The notes: generated by a model not told the origin, from the sequence alone. Positions 29,716 to 38,725 are shown, numbered from the stretch's first letter. The stretch is DNA of 64,000 nucleotides from AP-15 sp963772295 (GCA_963772295.1 CAVYWO010000016.1:62001-126000), one strand, 5' to 3'. Numbers and translations are program-made.

Positions 29716-29985
29716 TCAGGGCGAAAACACCTCGGCGGCTAGCAGCGCGGCGACGAAGCCGTCCACGCTCGGATTTTCGAACAGGATGGCGGGTTCGAGT
29801 TCGATGCCGAACTCCTCTTCCATGACGCCCGCCATGATCACGACCTCGGTCGAATTGAAGCCGTAGGAATTGAACGGTTCGGCGGTCGGAAGCGGCTCGA
29901 TTGGCACGTCGAGCATGCCGGTGATGTAATCGATCAGCCAGGTTCTCAGCGTCGCCGCGTCGCGCGAGCGATAAAGCTCGGTCAT
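29716..29985 (-). CDS. Acyl carrier protein
   Basis: 89 residues, a single carrier domain. The phosphopantetheine serine is Ser45 in YGFNSTEVVIMAGVMEEEFG, where Gly-x-Asn-Ser replaces the more usual Gly-x-Asp-Ser. Helix III and IV follow (IELEPAILFENPSVDGFVAA). It sits 5 bases downstream of the P450 gene and 14 bases upstream of the GT2 gene. With the AMP ligase upstream, it is the expected acceptor of an activated fatty acid. It is not near fatty-acid synthase genes, so it is a dedicated rather than a housekeeping ACP. Confidence 0.9.
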   Translation of the reverse strand: MTELYRSRDAATLRTWLIDYITGMLDVPIEPLPTAEPFNSYGFNSTEVVIMAGVMEEEFGIELEPAILFENPSVDGFVAALLAAEVFSP

Positions 29986-29990
29986 CTCGT

Positions 29991-31154
29991 CTACCCGTTT
30001 GCTGATGGCCGCAAGATGAGAGGCAGTCTTTCCAGACGTCGGAGATCCAAATGCTCTTCCCAGCGGGGCGTGCCGTCGAGCAGGTTTACGTCAAAGCGCC
30101 GAAACAGTTCATCGAGCAGGATCGCCGCCTCGCGGTAGGCCAGCGCCGCGCCGAGACAGGCATGCGCTCCGGCGCTGAAGCCGAAATGCGGCGGCCCGCG
30201 ACGCGCCGGGTCGAAGCGGTGCGGGTCCGGATACGCACCCGGATCGCGGTGGGCTTGCTCGAGTTCGAGAATCATCGACGTCCCTTCTTCGATCGCGATG
30301 TCGTCAAGGCGCAGATCGGCTCCCGCGACTCGTACCAGTTGCCGAAACGGCGCAGCCATCCGCACGACCTCGTCGAGGCCGGACTTCACCGCCTGCGCAT
30401 TGCCGCGCCACCATGCCCGCTCGGTCGGATGCGAGAGCGCGAGAAAAATCGCGGAGCCCAACATCCCGGCGGTCGTCACGATGCCGGCCATGATCAGGAA
30501 GAAAATCGAGGCTGCGATCTCGGTCTCGTTGAGGCCGAACCGATCCTTGCCGAGCGCGACCAGGCCGGGCAGGCCCTGTGTCGGGGTCGGACCGGCTCGG
30601 AGGTGTCCGATCAGAGGGGTGAACAACTCTCCCGCCTCGATCTCGAGCCTGTCGAGGACGCGCAGCGGCGGCGCGTAATGCCAGACCCGCCCCAGGCGGT
30701 AGTTGGTTTCGCGGGTGCCCGACACGTATTCCTCGGGCAAACCGAGGGCGCTCGCCATCACCCGGATCGGCAGGCGGTCGGCAAGGGCCGCCACGGCGTC
30801 GATCGGCTCGTCGACGCGCAGCGCCTCGAAGAGGGAACCGACGTGGCCGCGGATCGCCTCCGGCCCGAGCGCCGGTCCGAGCACGTCCAAAGTCTGGCGC
30901 AGGAACTGGCGCAGCCGGGTGTGCGACGGTGGATTGTGGAACAGCAGCCAGCCGCCGACAAGATTGACGAGGTTTGGAAAAGACCGGTTTGCCCGTTCCG
31001 CCAGCCGATGAATGTTGCGGCCGAGCTCGGGGACGCGAATGTCCGGATGCCGCAGGATCGCAGCAACGTCGGCATAGCGGCTGACGCTGAGCGCAGCGTC
31101 TCGGGGGATCCAATGCGGCGGCTGGGGGTCGGCCGCTACCCAATCCTGGATCAT
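29991..31154 (-). CDS. Cytochrome P450
   Basis: 387 residues from the ATG at 31154, which overlaps the ligase stop (ATGA). The I-helix is IMAGIVTTAGMLGSAIF (A-G-x-x-T-T). The K-helix ExxR is in DEVVRMAAPFRQLVRVAG. The haem loop is HFGFSAGAHACLGAALAYRE with the axial Cys in HACLG. Length and lack of a membrane anchor fit a soluble bacterial class I enzyme that needs separate redox partners, none of which is in the window. Its place between a fatty acyl-AMP ligase and an ACP suggests it hydroxylates or otherwise oxidises an acyl-ACP; this is inferred from cases where carrier-bound substrates are known for P450s. Confidence 0.9.
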   Translation of the reverse strand: MIQDWVAADPQPPHWIPRDAALSVSRYADVAAILRHPDIRVPELGRNIHRLAERANRSFPNLVNLVGGWLLFHNPPSHTRLRQFLRQTLDVLGPALGPEAIRGHVGSLFEALRVDEPIDAVAALADRLPIRVMASALGLPEEYVSGTRETNYRLGRVWHYAPPLRVLDRLEIEAGELFTPLIGHLRAGPTPTQGLPGLVALGKDRFGLNETEIAASIFFLIMAGIVTTAGMLGSAIFLALSHPTERAWWRGNAQAVKSGLDEVVRMAAPFRQLVRVAGADLRLDDIAIEEGTSMILELEQAHRDPGAYPDPHRFDPARRGPPHFGFSAGAHACLGAALAYREAAILLDELFRRFDVNLLDGTPRWEEHLDLRRLERLPLILRPSANG

Positions 31155-32902
31155 GGTGCGACCATCGGTGTCGACGCGACGGGCGACAGCGCGCCGGCCA
31201 GATAGCGAGCGCGAGCGGTACCGCGCCGTATCTTGCCGCTTGCCGTGACCGGCAAATCGCCGCGTGCCACCAGCAGGGAATGCGCCGGGATCGTGCCAAA
31301 GGCTTCGCCGACTGCCCGCCTGATCGCGACGAACAGCGCATTGCCGATGCCGTCGGTCGGCGGCGCTTTGTCCGCCAACTCGCAGACCACGACCATCGCC
31401 TCGGCGCGCTCGAGCTCGATCGCGAAACAAGCGGTGAGGCGCAGGCATGACGCCTGTGGCAAAGCCATTACCGTTGCCTCGACATCCTCGGCATAGATGT
31501 TGGTACCGTGAATGATCATCATGTCCTTGAGCCGGCCGGCGATGAAGAGTTCTCCGCCGGCGACGAAGCCGAGGTCCCCAGTCCGCAGCCAAATTCTGCC
31601 ACCGCATTCGACCCGGCGCGTCGTGTCAGGCGCAATCTCCGTGAATTCCCCGGACCAGAAGCCGGGGGTCACATTGTCTCCGCTGACGCAGATCTCGCCG
31701 ATGGCACCCTCCGGCAGCGCCTCGGCGCGATCGAGGGCGAGGATCGCGACGCCGGCCCCGCGCCGCGGCCAGCCGCACGACACGAGCTCGCGTCGGCCTG
31801 GGGTCAGGGCCAGTCGAGCCTGCGACGACAAAGGCGGCGCCGAGCGGCAGGAAATCCCGTCGCCGACACCGCGCCCGCTGACGAACAAGGTCGCCTCGGC
31901 AAGGCCGTAGCACGGATAAAGCGCGCCAGCGGCAAAGCCGCATGCAGCAAACCGTTCGGCGAAGGCGCGCATCGTCGCCGATCGTACCGGCTCGGCGCCG
32001 CAATGGGCGACGCGCCAGCTTGCCAGATCAAGATCGCCCAGGAGTTGTGGACCGATCTTGCGCAGGCACAGATCGTAGCCGAAATTCGGTCCGCCGCTGG
32101 TCGTTGCCCGGTAGGCGGTGATGGCGCGCAACCAGCGTGCCGGGTTTTGCAGAAACGCAAAAGGCGACATGAACACGCCGAGTGCGCCGACATAGAGCGG
32201 CTGAAGAATGCCGCCGATCAGTCCCATGTCGTGATGCAGCGGCAGCCAGTGAACCCCGACCGAATTCTCGTCGTCATCGAAGGCGTCGGCGATCATCGCC
32301 TGGTTTGCGGCGAGGTTGCGATAGGTGACCGCGACCCCCTTGGGGCGCGTCGTCGAACCCGAGGTGTATTGAATAAAGGCGAGGTCCGACGGGTTGGGCG
32401 AGAGCACGGTCTCGCGCGGCGCAGCGGCAAGCGCCGTCCCGATCGCAATCGGCCGAGCCGACATGGCGCCGCAACGCGCGGAGAAATCCGGGTCGGCGGC
32501 GAGTTCGCCGGCCGTCAGGATGGCCGCCGGCCCGGCATCGGCGAGGATCCCGAAGAGGCGCTCCCAGTGACGGCGCTGCTGCGGATAAGGCGCCGGCACC
32601 GCAAAAGCGCCCGCATAGAGACAACCGAGGAAGGCATAGACGAAGTCGATTCCGGCGGGCAGCGCCACCAGAACCGGCCTGTTGCCGGCGCCTGCATCGA
32701 GCAAGCTGCGCGCCACCGCTTGCGCCGCCCGATCGAGATCGGCATAGCTGGCGCGCGCGCCTTCGCGCTCGCCGCGTTCGAGGAAAATCAAGGCCGGGCG
32801 CTGGCCGGTCTGGTCGGCGCGTGCCCGGATTCTATCGACGAGGGTCGGAGCGACGCGGCCGCCTTCGACATCCGGTCGATCCTCTGGCTGCCGGTATGTC
32901 AT
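31151..32902 (-). CDS. Fatty acyl-AMP ligase (FAAL-type)
   Basis: 583 residues. Motifs are LAFIQYTSGSTTRPKGVAVT (the P-loop-like A3 motif), WLPLHHDMGLIGGILQPLYV, YPCYGLAEATLFVSGRG, IWLRTGDLGFVAGGELFIAG and the C-terminal lysine in VTASGKIRRG. LPLHHDMGLIGG and the overall length favour the FAAL branch, which makes acyl-adenylates and hands them to an ACP rather than to CoA. It is the first gene of the operon ligase-P450-ACP-GT2, with a 4-base overlap to P450. The start at 32902 lies inside the 3' debris of a GT2 pseudogene, so the promoter must lie within or beyond that remnant. Confidence 0.9.
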   Translation of the reverse strand: MTYRQPEDRPDVEGGRVAPTLVDRIRARADQTGQRPALIFLERGEREGARASYADLDRAAQAVARSLLDAGAGNRPVLVALPAGIDFVYAFLGCLYAGAFAVPAPYPQQRRHWERLFGILADAGPAAILTAGELAADPDFSARCGAMSARPIAIGTALAAAPRETVLSPNPSDLAFIQYTSGSTTRPKGVAVTYRNLAANQAMIADAFDDDENSVGVHWLPLHHDMGLIGGILQPLYVGALGVFMSPFAFLQNPARWLRAITAYRATTSGGPNFGYDLCLRKIGPQLLGDLDLASWRVAHCGAEPVRSATMRAFAERFAACGFAAGALYPCYGLAEATLFVSGRGVGDGISCRSAPPLSSQARLALTPGRRELVSCGWPRRGAGVAILALDRAEALPEGAIGEICVSGDNVTPGFWSGEFTEIAPDTTRRVECGGRIWLRTGDLGFVAGGELFIAGRLKDMMIIHGTNIYAEDVEATVMALPQASCLRLTACFAIELERAEAMVVVCELADKAPPTDGIGNALFVAIRRAVGEAFGTIPAHSLLVARGDLPVTASGKIRRGTARARYLAGALSPVASTPMVAP

Positions 32903-32989
32903 CAGGCGAAAATCTACGGCAAACCGGGCGCGTTGTCTTGCCGAACCGCTGGTACCGCCGCGGCGCCGACGGCCGCCGCGGCTCTAGTC

Positions 32990-33692
32990 TCTCCACCCTC
33001 CCGGTGCGCGCGTCAAACAGCCCTCCCGCGTAGCCCATCAGCGCGAGTGGGCGCCGGCGCAGTCGCGGATAGGCCCGGCTGCCTTGCTGCAGGGTCTGCA
33101 CCGCGCCCCGAGGCGCGTTCGTCGACAGGCCGCCACGGAACTGATGGAACGTGCCCTCGCCGAGCACGCGGATCAGCTGGGTTTCCGGCAGCGCGCAGGT
33201 GCGCAGCAGGCTGTCGGCATTCGCCACCCCGCCGTCCGGCGCGGTGAAGGCAGGATCGTGCCCGCCGAGCTTGCACCACAATTCACAAGACAGAAACAAG
33301 ACGTTGCTTCCGCGCATGAGCACCGCCGGGCGGTGCCGCAACTCGCTAGTCCAAATATCGCACAAACGATAGCCGTCCGACGGCCGATCGCTCGACGCCA
33401 GCAGCCGGTCTTCGGCGCTCTGGTTGTAGCCATGATCGATCCAGACGCCGATCAGCGCCGCCCTCGCCTCGGCGAGCCCGGTGTTGATGGCGGCCACCGG
33501 CGACGGCGTCGGGTCGGCCTGAGCGAACCCGAATATCGGCATCGATGCCGGCAAAAGCGCCCGCGCTTGACGGCTCCGCCGATCCGTTGTCGAGGACGAT
33601 ATTTTTGCACAGAACCATCGCGCCGCCGGCGTCGGCAGATGGATGATCCGGTCGAGCACTTCGCCGAATTCATAATTGGCCAGAGCGAACAT
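32990..33692 (-). pseudogene. GT2 glycosyltransferase, decayed paralogue of the gene at 28829
   Basis: From 33692 the frame reads LANYEFGEVLDRIIHLPTPA. It must then shift to KNIVLDNGSAEPSSAGAFAG (near 33600) and shift back to FGFAQADPTPSPVAAINTGL (near 33535). GVWIDHGYNQSAEDRLLASS follows, where the paralogue has about 40 more residues, so there is an in-frame deletion. The rest (LFLSCELWCKLGGHDPAFTA, GTFHQFRGGLSTN) aligns well with the intact gene. The native stop is lost and the frame runs on into the ligase gene. It duplicates the gene at the far end of the acyl cassette. Confidence 0.75.
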
Positions 33693-33869
33693 GGCGGTCG
33701 ACGGTTTTCTCTTGCAGGGGACCGATTGAACCGGAAGGATTCAGTGCCGATCGAGGAGGTAACTTGCGGCGCGGTGCCGGAATGGGTACGATAATCGTGC
33801 CTCACTATGGTGGGCGCTGCCGCTGCACCGGAGCAAGTGTGCGCCCCTTCCGTCGCGAACGGAGGCCGC

Positions 33870-34544
33870 AATGCCGGTGGAATGCAACATTTGCGGTTGC
33901 GCGGAATTCATCACAGGCCCGAACAATCGTCTGAGCCGAAGCGGCCTTCCACCAATGTGTAAGAATTGTCGTTCGCTGGAGCGGCCCGGATCGGCCGAAA
34001 GGTCGTGACAGCGATCAGGGACCGCGAGCGGTTTCGCAAGTTGAGCTTGTTACAGCTCAGCAACGATCCTGTCGTTGCGCGCGGCTGGTTTGCGAATGTG
34101 CAAGACAGCGTCTACGGCGCCGCCAACTCGATCGACATCCAACGTATCGATCGGCCTGACGGAAGTTTCGGCTGCATCGTCTGCTCGCATATTCTGGAGC
34201 ATGTGCTGGAGCCACGCCGGGCATTTCGGGAGTTGGGCCGTGTGTTGACCGACGAAGGGTTGTTGTTTCTGGCCTATCCCGCTCCATGCATTCTTGCCCT
34301 CACCGTGGACTGGGGCTTCCCGGCATCAAATCGCCACGGGCATTACCGGGTGTTCGGCCGGGACGAGGCCGAATATCATACGCTGCTCCCCTATTTCTAC
34401 GTCATCGCCGTGGAGGAGAGGGACGACGTCACCGGCGACGGCGATATCCTGTATCTCGTCACCAAAGATTACTTCTGGATCAACCGGGTCCGCCGGTCCC
34501 CTTTCGTATGCCGACTGATCTCCCAACCGGATCGCTCGAACTGA
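33870..34544 (+). pseudogene. Zinc-ribbon SAM methyltransferase, one frameshift
   Basis: The ATG at 33870 gives CNICGCAEFITGPNNRLSRS and MCKNCRSLERP, a C-x2-C ... C-x2-C ribbon. Near 33981-33985 one base is missing relative to the homologue at 23842. The other frame then continues RIGRKVVTAIRDRERFRKLS, VARGWFANVQDSVYGAANSI, CIVCSHILEHVLEPRRAFRE (the methyltransferase core with the H-I-L-E-H post-motif) and DEGLLFLAYPAP, to a TGA at 34542. Intact it would have about 224 residues. Apart from that one position it looks healthy, so a sequencing error is possible. Homologues occur next to GT genes; the substrate is unknown. Confidence 0.7.
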
Positions 34545-34917
34545 TGCCGCGCCGCCGGCCGTCGGGGTGGGTGATCCGGCGATCGACCCTCCTTGCCGCC
34601 TCCCGAAGAGGCGCTCGACCCTGTGATCATCCCAGGTGGATTCGAGCGTTCGGCGCAGCGGGCGTGAAGGAACGCCCACCACGCCAAATCGTTGCCAGTC
34701 TGTCTGTCTGGCCGGCCGGCAATGCCGCCAAACTCGCCTTGATTTACGGCGGCCCGAGGCCCTCTGTTACAAGTGCGAGGCGTGCCGAGAGCGGCCCGAC
34801 AGGTTTTCGTGAAAGCGGCGCATCGGGGCCACGCTTGACAGGATCGCTGCGCTGCTCGCAAATCCGCCGTCAGCCCTGGCGTGCCGATGCCGCTGACGCC
34901 GCTCGGCGGCTACCGCC
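34545..34917. other. Intergenic region, no gene seen
   Basis: About 370 bases between the methyltransferase and the alginate-lyase-like gene. No frame on either strand shows a known family and no clear promoter or terminator could be assigned. Confidence 0.5.
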
Positions 34918-36048
34918 GTGAGGTCGTTCCCTCGGTGGCTGGTGATAGCGTCGGCCGTTCTCTTGACCGCGGGCCGGCCGATCAAGAGTCCGGCCTCCTC
35001 TCAATTGAACTGGGGTCAGCTGTTTTCTTGGAAAGGGACGGCTCGACCCGCTCCGCCCCCGCTCGCCCGCGTTCTGCGGATCGCCGGCGAATCGCTCGAT
35101 ATTGTCGTGCAACCCGTCGCCGCGTTTCATCTCGAGGGAACCTTGCTCAAGGATCCTGCCCACCAGGAAACGGATCGGGCGAAGGCGAATTTTCCAATAA
35201 TCTTCGATCTCGCGGTTTGTGCCCGCGTTGCCGCAGAGCCGTTGCGGACTAAATGCTTGACGAAAGCCTCCTCCGCTCTCCTGGAATGGGCGCAGGTTTA
35301 TAAGCCGACCGGCAACCCTATCGACGAAGCCCGGTTCTGGCCGCTATTTCTGGCCACCGACCTGGTGGTGCCGCGGCTCGACAGCGGCGACCGGGGCGCG
35401 CTCCTCGCCTGGATCCATTCGTTTGCGACGGCGGGCGACGAATTCTACGCGACCAAGCACCCCTCTCCCCACGACTCGTCTCGAGCCAATAACTGGATGG
35501 CGTGGCGGATCTTTATACGAGCGGCGACGTCGACCATCAGCCAAGACCACCAAATCCAGCAAACTTGCCGGCCAATGTTGGCTGAATTTGTCGACCGCAA
35601 CTTTGTGAGCGGGCCCGGCGGCAGGAAGCATGGTGCCACATACGACTTTATACAGCGAGACGCATTTGAATATCACATATTTGATTTGCAGGCATTGGTC
35701 TACACGGCGCTTTTTACTCCGAGTCTTGTAGACGAACGCACGCGTCGCCTAGTCGAGCTAGGCCTCAATTTCATCAAGCCTTATTACCTCGGTGAACAGC
35801 AACATATCGAATTCCTGCATACGACAAACGCCATGGACCTAAAGAGGATACAACAGGACCCCGACAACACACCGTTTGCGATCAAGCCGTGGAATCCGAA
35901 CCGGGCGCATGAGCTTTTCCGGCTGGCGCGGCTGGTCTTCCCCGCCGTCAAAACATGGACGCAGGATACGGTCGCCGCTGATCATTATGCTCCGATGATC
36001 GCGCTTTTGGCGGCAATCCACGGAGAGGCCGCCATGGCGGGGCGCTGA
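34918..36048 (+). CDS. Secreted alginate-lyase-family protein, atypical active site
   Basis: 376 residues from a GTG at 34918 that begins a signal peptide (RWLVIASAVLLTAGRPIKSP). The all-helical toroid of the alginate lyase family (PF05426) is indicated by ARFWPLFLATDLVVPRLDSG, SRANNWMAWRIFIRAA (about 191) and IQRDAFEYHIFDLQALVY (about 248). In AlgL the first motif is N-N-H-x-x-W, and the His is a catalytic residue; here it is N-N-W-x-x-W. Arg and Tyr of the second motif are kept. The protein may bind or use another uronate-containing glycan, or be inactive as a lyase. It belongs to the periplasmic or extracellular side of the EPS system. Confidence 0.7.
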   Translation: MRSFPRWLVIASAVLLTAGRPIKSPASSQLNWGQLFSWKGTARPAPPPLARVLRIAGESLDIVVQPVAAFHLEGTLLKDPAHQETDRAKANFPIIFDLAVCARVAAEPLRTKCLTKASSALLEWAQVYKPTGNPIDEARFWPLFLATDLVVPRLDSGDRGALLAWIHSFATAGDEFYATKHPSPHDSSRANNWMAWRIFIRAATSTISQDHQIQQTCRPMLAEFVDRNFVSGPGGRKHGATYDFIQRDAFEYHIFDLQALVYTALFTPSLVDERTRRLVELGLNFIKPYYLGEQQHIEFLHTTNAMDLKRIQQDPDNTPFAIKPWNPNRAHELFRLARLVFPAVKTWTQDTVAADHYAPMIALLAAIHGEAAMAGR

Positions 36049-36451
36049 TGTGCATATCCGGTCCGGCGCGACATACGGCGTATTGCCCTTCGCGGGCGCG
36101 CAGCCTAACGTTGAAGGTCTCGTCCCGGTTCGAATCCCGACCCGGTACCCGGGCCAGGCGGTAACGAACGGCGGAGGATCCAGGGGATGACGGCTAACCA
36201 GACCCGATGCAGTTGGGTACACGACACCTTGTTCGTCAATCCACGGGGAGACGTGTATGCTTGCTGTCATTAGGGCACAGATGGCGGGCTTTGCGGTGTT
36301 CTTCGATGCCCCCGGGAGAGAGGAAACCGGACGGGGCTGTGGATTCGCGCCCGAGCGCCCGCGCCTGGCGTGAAGACCGTCTGATCGGGCAATTGCGTTG
36401 AACAGCAATGCCTGAAATCAGGTTCGGTCGCTTCGGCAGCATCTTACTGGG
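36049..36451. other. Intergenic region, no gene seen
   Basis: About 400 bases without a recognisable gene. The stretch ggttcgaatcccgaccc (36128-36144) looks like a tRNA T-loop but the stem does not pair and no tRNA body surrounds it. A possible Shine-Dalgarno for the next gene is not obvious. Confidence 0.45.
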
Positions 36452-37126
36452 ATGCTAGAAGAAGCCAACAACCCGGCTCGACAGGCGATTTCGCGGCCCA
36501 ACCAACATGCGCTCGATCTGCTGCGGTTGGTTATCGCCGACAATCCGCAACCGGTGATCGCCGAGATCGGGGTGGGCATTGGGGCGACTTCATTAGAACT
36601 GTGCCGCGTCTTGCAGCATCAGGGAATGATATATTTCTTCGACTTCGCGGACAAACTGACGGCGCTCGACGCCGACCTGCGCCGCGAGGGGTTTACGAAT
36701 TTCCGGATGGTGGGGAATGAGCGCAAGACCTTTGCGAGTTACGCTTGGGAATTGGCAAAGTTTCTGCTAGAGCGCCGCAAGCAAAGCTGCGTCAGACTGT
36801 TTGATTTCGTTTTTCTCGACGGCGCACATTATCTTCACCATGACGCGCCCGCCGCTGTCATCCTAAAGGATCTGCTCAAGCCAGGCGGGTATATCTTGTT
36901 CGACGATTACGATTGGAGCATCGCCATTTCACCAACCGTCAACCCGTCGAAGAATCCACGCATTCTCCATGATTTCAGCCAAGAGCAGATCACGACGCCG
37001 CACGTGAGACTGGTGTGCGAGCTGTTTTTTGATCCCGACCTGGGCTTTCGGAAGGTCGAAATCGGCTATGGAGAACACGAGCATCGGCGCGCCTATCGAA
37101 AAGCCGTTGACGACGGAACCCGATAG
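36452..37126 (+). CDS. Class I SAM-dependent methyltransferase (MTase_24-like)
   Basis: 224 residues, intact. IAEIGVGIGATSLELCRVLQ (about residues 35-54) is motif I, IYFFDFADKL the acidic strand, FDFVFLDGAHYLHHDAPAAV the L-D-G-A-H metal/substrate element and LKPGGYILFDDYDWSI the late strand with the Asp pair. This combination is the O-methyltransferase-like group found in macrolide and polysaccharide clusters. There is no export signal. It stands alone between an empty region and insertion-sequence debris, so its partner genes may have been lost. Confidence 0.8.
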   Translation: MLEEANNPARQAISRPNQHALDLLRLVIADNPQPVIAEIGVGIGATSLELCRVLQHQGMIYFFDFADKLTALDADLRREGFTNFRMVGNERKTFASYAWELAKFLLERRKQSCVRLFDFVFLDGAHYLHHDAPAAVILKDLLKPGGYILFDDYDWSIAISPTVNPSKNPRILHDFSQEQITTPHVRLVCELFFDPDLGFRKVEIGYGEHEHRRAYRKAVDDGTR

Positions 37127-37329
37127 TCGAGCGGGTGAAAACGTGACGATAGTTCCCGCTCATTGAGCGCGGGTGTGTCAGGAACGGGTCCGCACGATCT
37201 GCCGCGAAATGGCGGTGACCGCGAGGGCAGAAGTCTTGCCATTCGGGCCGGACCGTAACCCTCCGCGGAAGGCCGCGTTGCCGTCTGTCGACGGATCGGC
37301 TGGGTAGGCAGCGGTGCAAGCGGCGGTGC

Positions 37330-37660
37330 TTGCACCGCTGCAAGAGACGGTGCGATGGCGAAGTTCAATTACTCAGCGGCGCGGAGCGGCGGCGACGGTG
37401 GAGCGACGAGCGGAAGCGGGCGCTGGTTGCGGCGGCGTTTGCGCCGGGCGCGATCGTTGCCGAGGTGGCGCGTCGGGCGGATGTTTGTCCCGGGCAGAGC
37501 TATCGCTGGCGTCAGGAACTGCGCGACGCCGGCGCCGGTTTTGCTGCAGTCGTTGTGAAGGCGGCTGCGGATTGCGAGCAGGGCATAGCGGCGGGTGCCG
37601 GGGAGGCGATTTAGATCGAGTTCAGTGGCGTCGCTTGCTTGCGCATCCCGCCGTCACCGC
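37330..37660 (+). mobile_element. IS66-family TnpA remnant with stop codon
   Basis: Frame 37330 reads RRRWSDERKRALVAAAFAPG, VAEVARRADVCPGQSYRWRQ and GFAAVVVKAA, the helix-turn-helix protein TnpA of IS66-type elements. A TAG at 37612-37614 interrupts the tail, after which the same frame continues IEFSGVACLRIPPSP, the expected C-terminal sequence. The match then ends at about 37655, where a fragment of another insertion sequence begins on the opposite strand. TnpB and TnpC are absent, so the element is dead. Confidence 0.8.
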
Positions 37661-37819
37661 CGCCAGCGGCTCGACGCTCTTGCGGGCGATCGGCATCATC
37701 AGCCCCAAACAGTAATCGCGCATCGGCTCCTGCCGGTCGGCGTGGCCAAGTGCCTTGCCAAGCGCCTCGACATAGGCAGCAAATCCGGCTTCGCTCCCCC
37801 CACTGGTTGCCCCGTCCAT
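37650..37819 (-). mobile_element. IS701-type transposase, N-terminal fragment
   Basis: From the ATG at 37819 the frame reads EAGFAAYVEALGKALGHADR, RDYCLGLMMPIARKSVEPLA and AVTAG, the start of IS701-family DDE transposases. It ends abruptly at about 37650 at the IS66 remnant. Only about 55 of more than 400 residues remain. Confidence 0.75.
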
Positions 37820-37976
37820 CCCGGTCCCCCAACCGGCCAAGCAATCGGCTTACATACTACATTTTGCGGTTCATATTTAGCACAATACTTCATAGAACAT
37901 TTTGTGACTCAGTAAGATTAGTTAGCTGCCGCGCCAATATCTATATGCTTGCCGGCGAGGGGCCGACATTCGCGAG

Positions 37977-38555
37977 CTATTGCTTCAGAAGGACGTCGCT
38001 TAAGGAGAAGGTACCGATGGAACCGGCGCTATTCGTGAGTCCCGTGGTAAAGACATTAATCCTCTGCCCCCCTTGCGATACAATGAAGTGGACGCTCCCG
38101 GTGGAAACTACGGTTGCGCCGGTTTTGTCGAAAGTTGCACCAGCGCATGTGCCACCACTCCATTCGGTAAAGGACGCGTCGCCGGTGCCGGTAGTGGGAT
38201 CATAATTTGTTATCATTTTAATGACCTGCGTGTGGGAAATGTTCGGAGGCGAAGCATTCGGCGGAGAAGCGGAAAGCACCGTCATAGCGGTCGCGCAAGT
38301 CTTGCCCGTCGCATCCCAGGTCTCTACTCCGCCCGCCATGAAGGTTAGCGGAAGAGAAAGTGCATCCTGTTTGCTACAAGGTACTTCGACGTAGGTTTTC
38401 GCATTTATGCACACCGCCAAAGACCCCTGAGTAGTGACCGCAAATTGACCGGTAGGAAGCGCAATTTTTGCAGCGTTTCCAGCTATTGCCTTCTGGCTGA
38501 GGACTGCGGGGGACGCTGCCAACATGCCCAGCAAAACTGCGTCACGAGCATTCAT
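37977..38555 (-). CDS. Secreted protein of unknown function
   Basis: 192 residues from the ATG at 38555 with AAGGGGAGA upstream. A signal-like N-terminus (LLGMLAASPAVLSQKAIAGN) precedes a mature part rich in Thr, Ser, Gly and Ala, with four cysteines (in AVCINAKTY, VPCSKQD, GKTCATAM and GGTCAGATFD) that could form two disulfides. The pattern suggests a beta-sandwich surface or exported protein. I do not recognise the family. It lies alone between IS debris and an AMP-ligase remnant, and its GC is lower than that of neighbouring genes. Confidence 0.6.
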   Translation of the reverse strand: MNARDAVLLGMLAASPAVLSQKAIAGNAAKIALPTGQFAVTTQGSLAVCINAKTYVEVPCSKQDALSLPLTFMAGGVETWDATGKTCATAMTVLSASPPNASPPNISHTQVIKMITNYDPTTGTGDASFTEWSGGTCAGATFDKTGATVVSTGSVHFIVSQGGQRINVFTTGLTNSAGSIGTFSLSDVLLKQ

Positions 38556-38725
38556 AGTTGTCTCCCCTTCTACCTGTAGTTGTCGTTCCGTTTAGTCGCG
38601 TATTGAATTTATGCCGAGATGACAGAGAGAGCCACCGCTTTTTTATTAACGATTCTCAGCTAAGAATTGGCCGGCGCCAGCAACCGCGCGGCACCGATTT
38701 CACCAGCCCTTGCGGGAAAGGAACG

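Noticed and set aside
31508..33247. 579-codon + strand open frame opposite the acyl-AMP ligase
   Set aside because: The ligase motifs are all on the - strand; the + frame is rich in Arg and Gly as expected for a shadow frame.
36128..36144. T-loop-like sequence ggttcgaatcccgaccc suggesting a tRNA
   Set aside because: The five-base T stem does not pair and there is no acceptor, D or anticodon arm in the right place.
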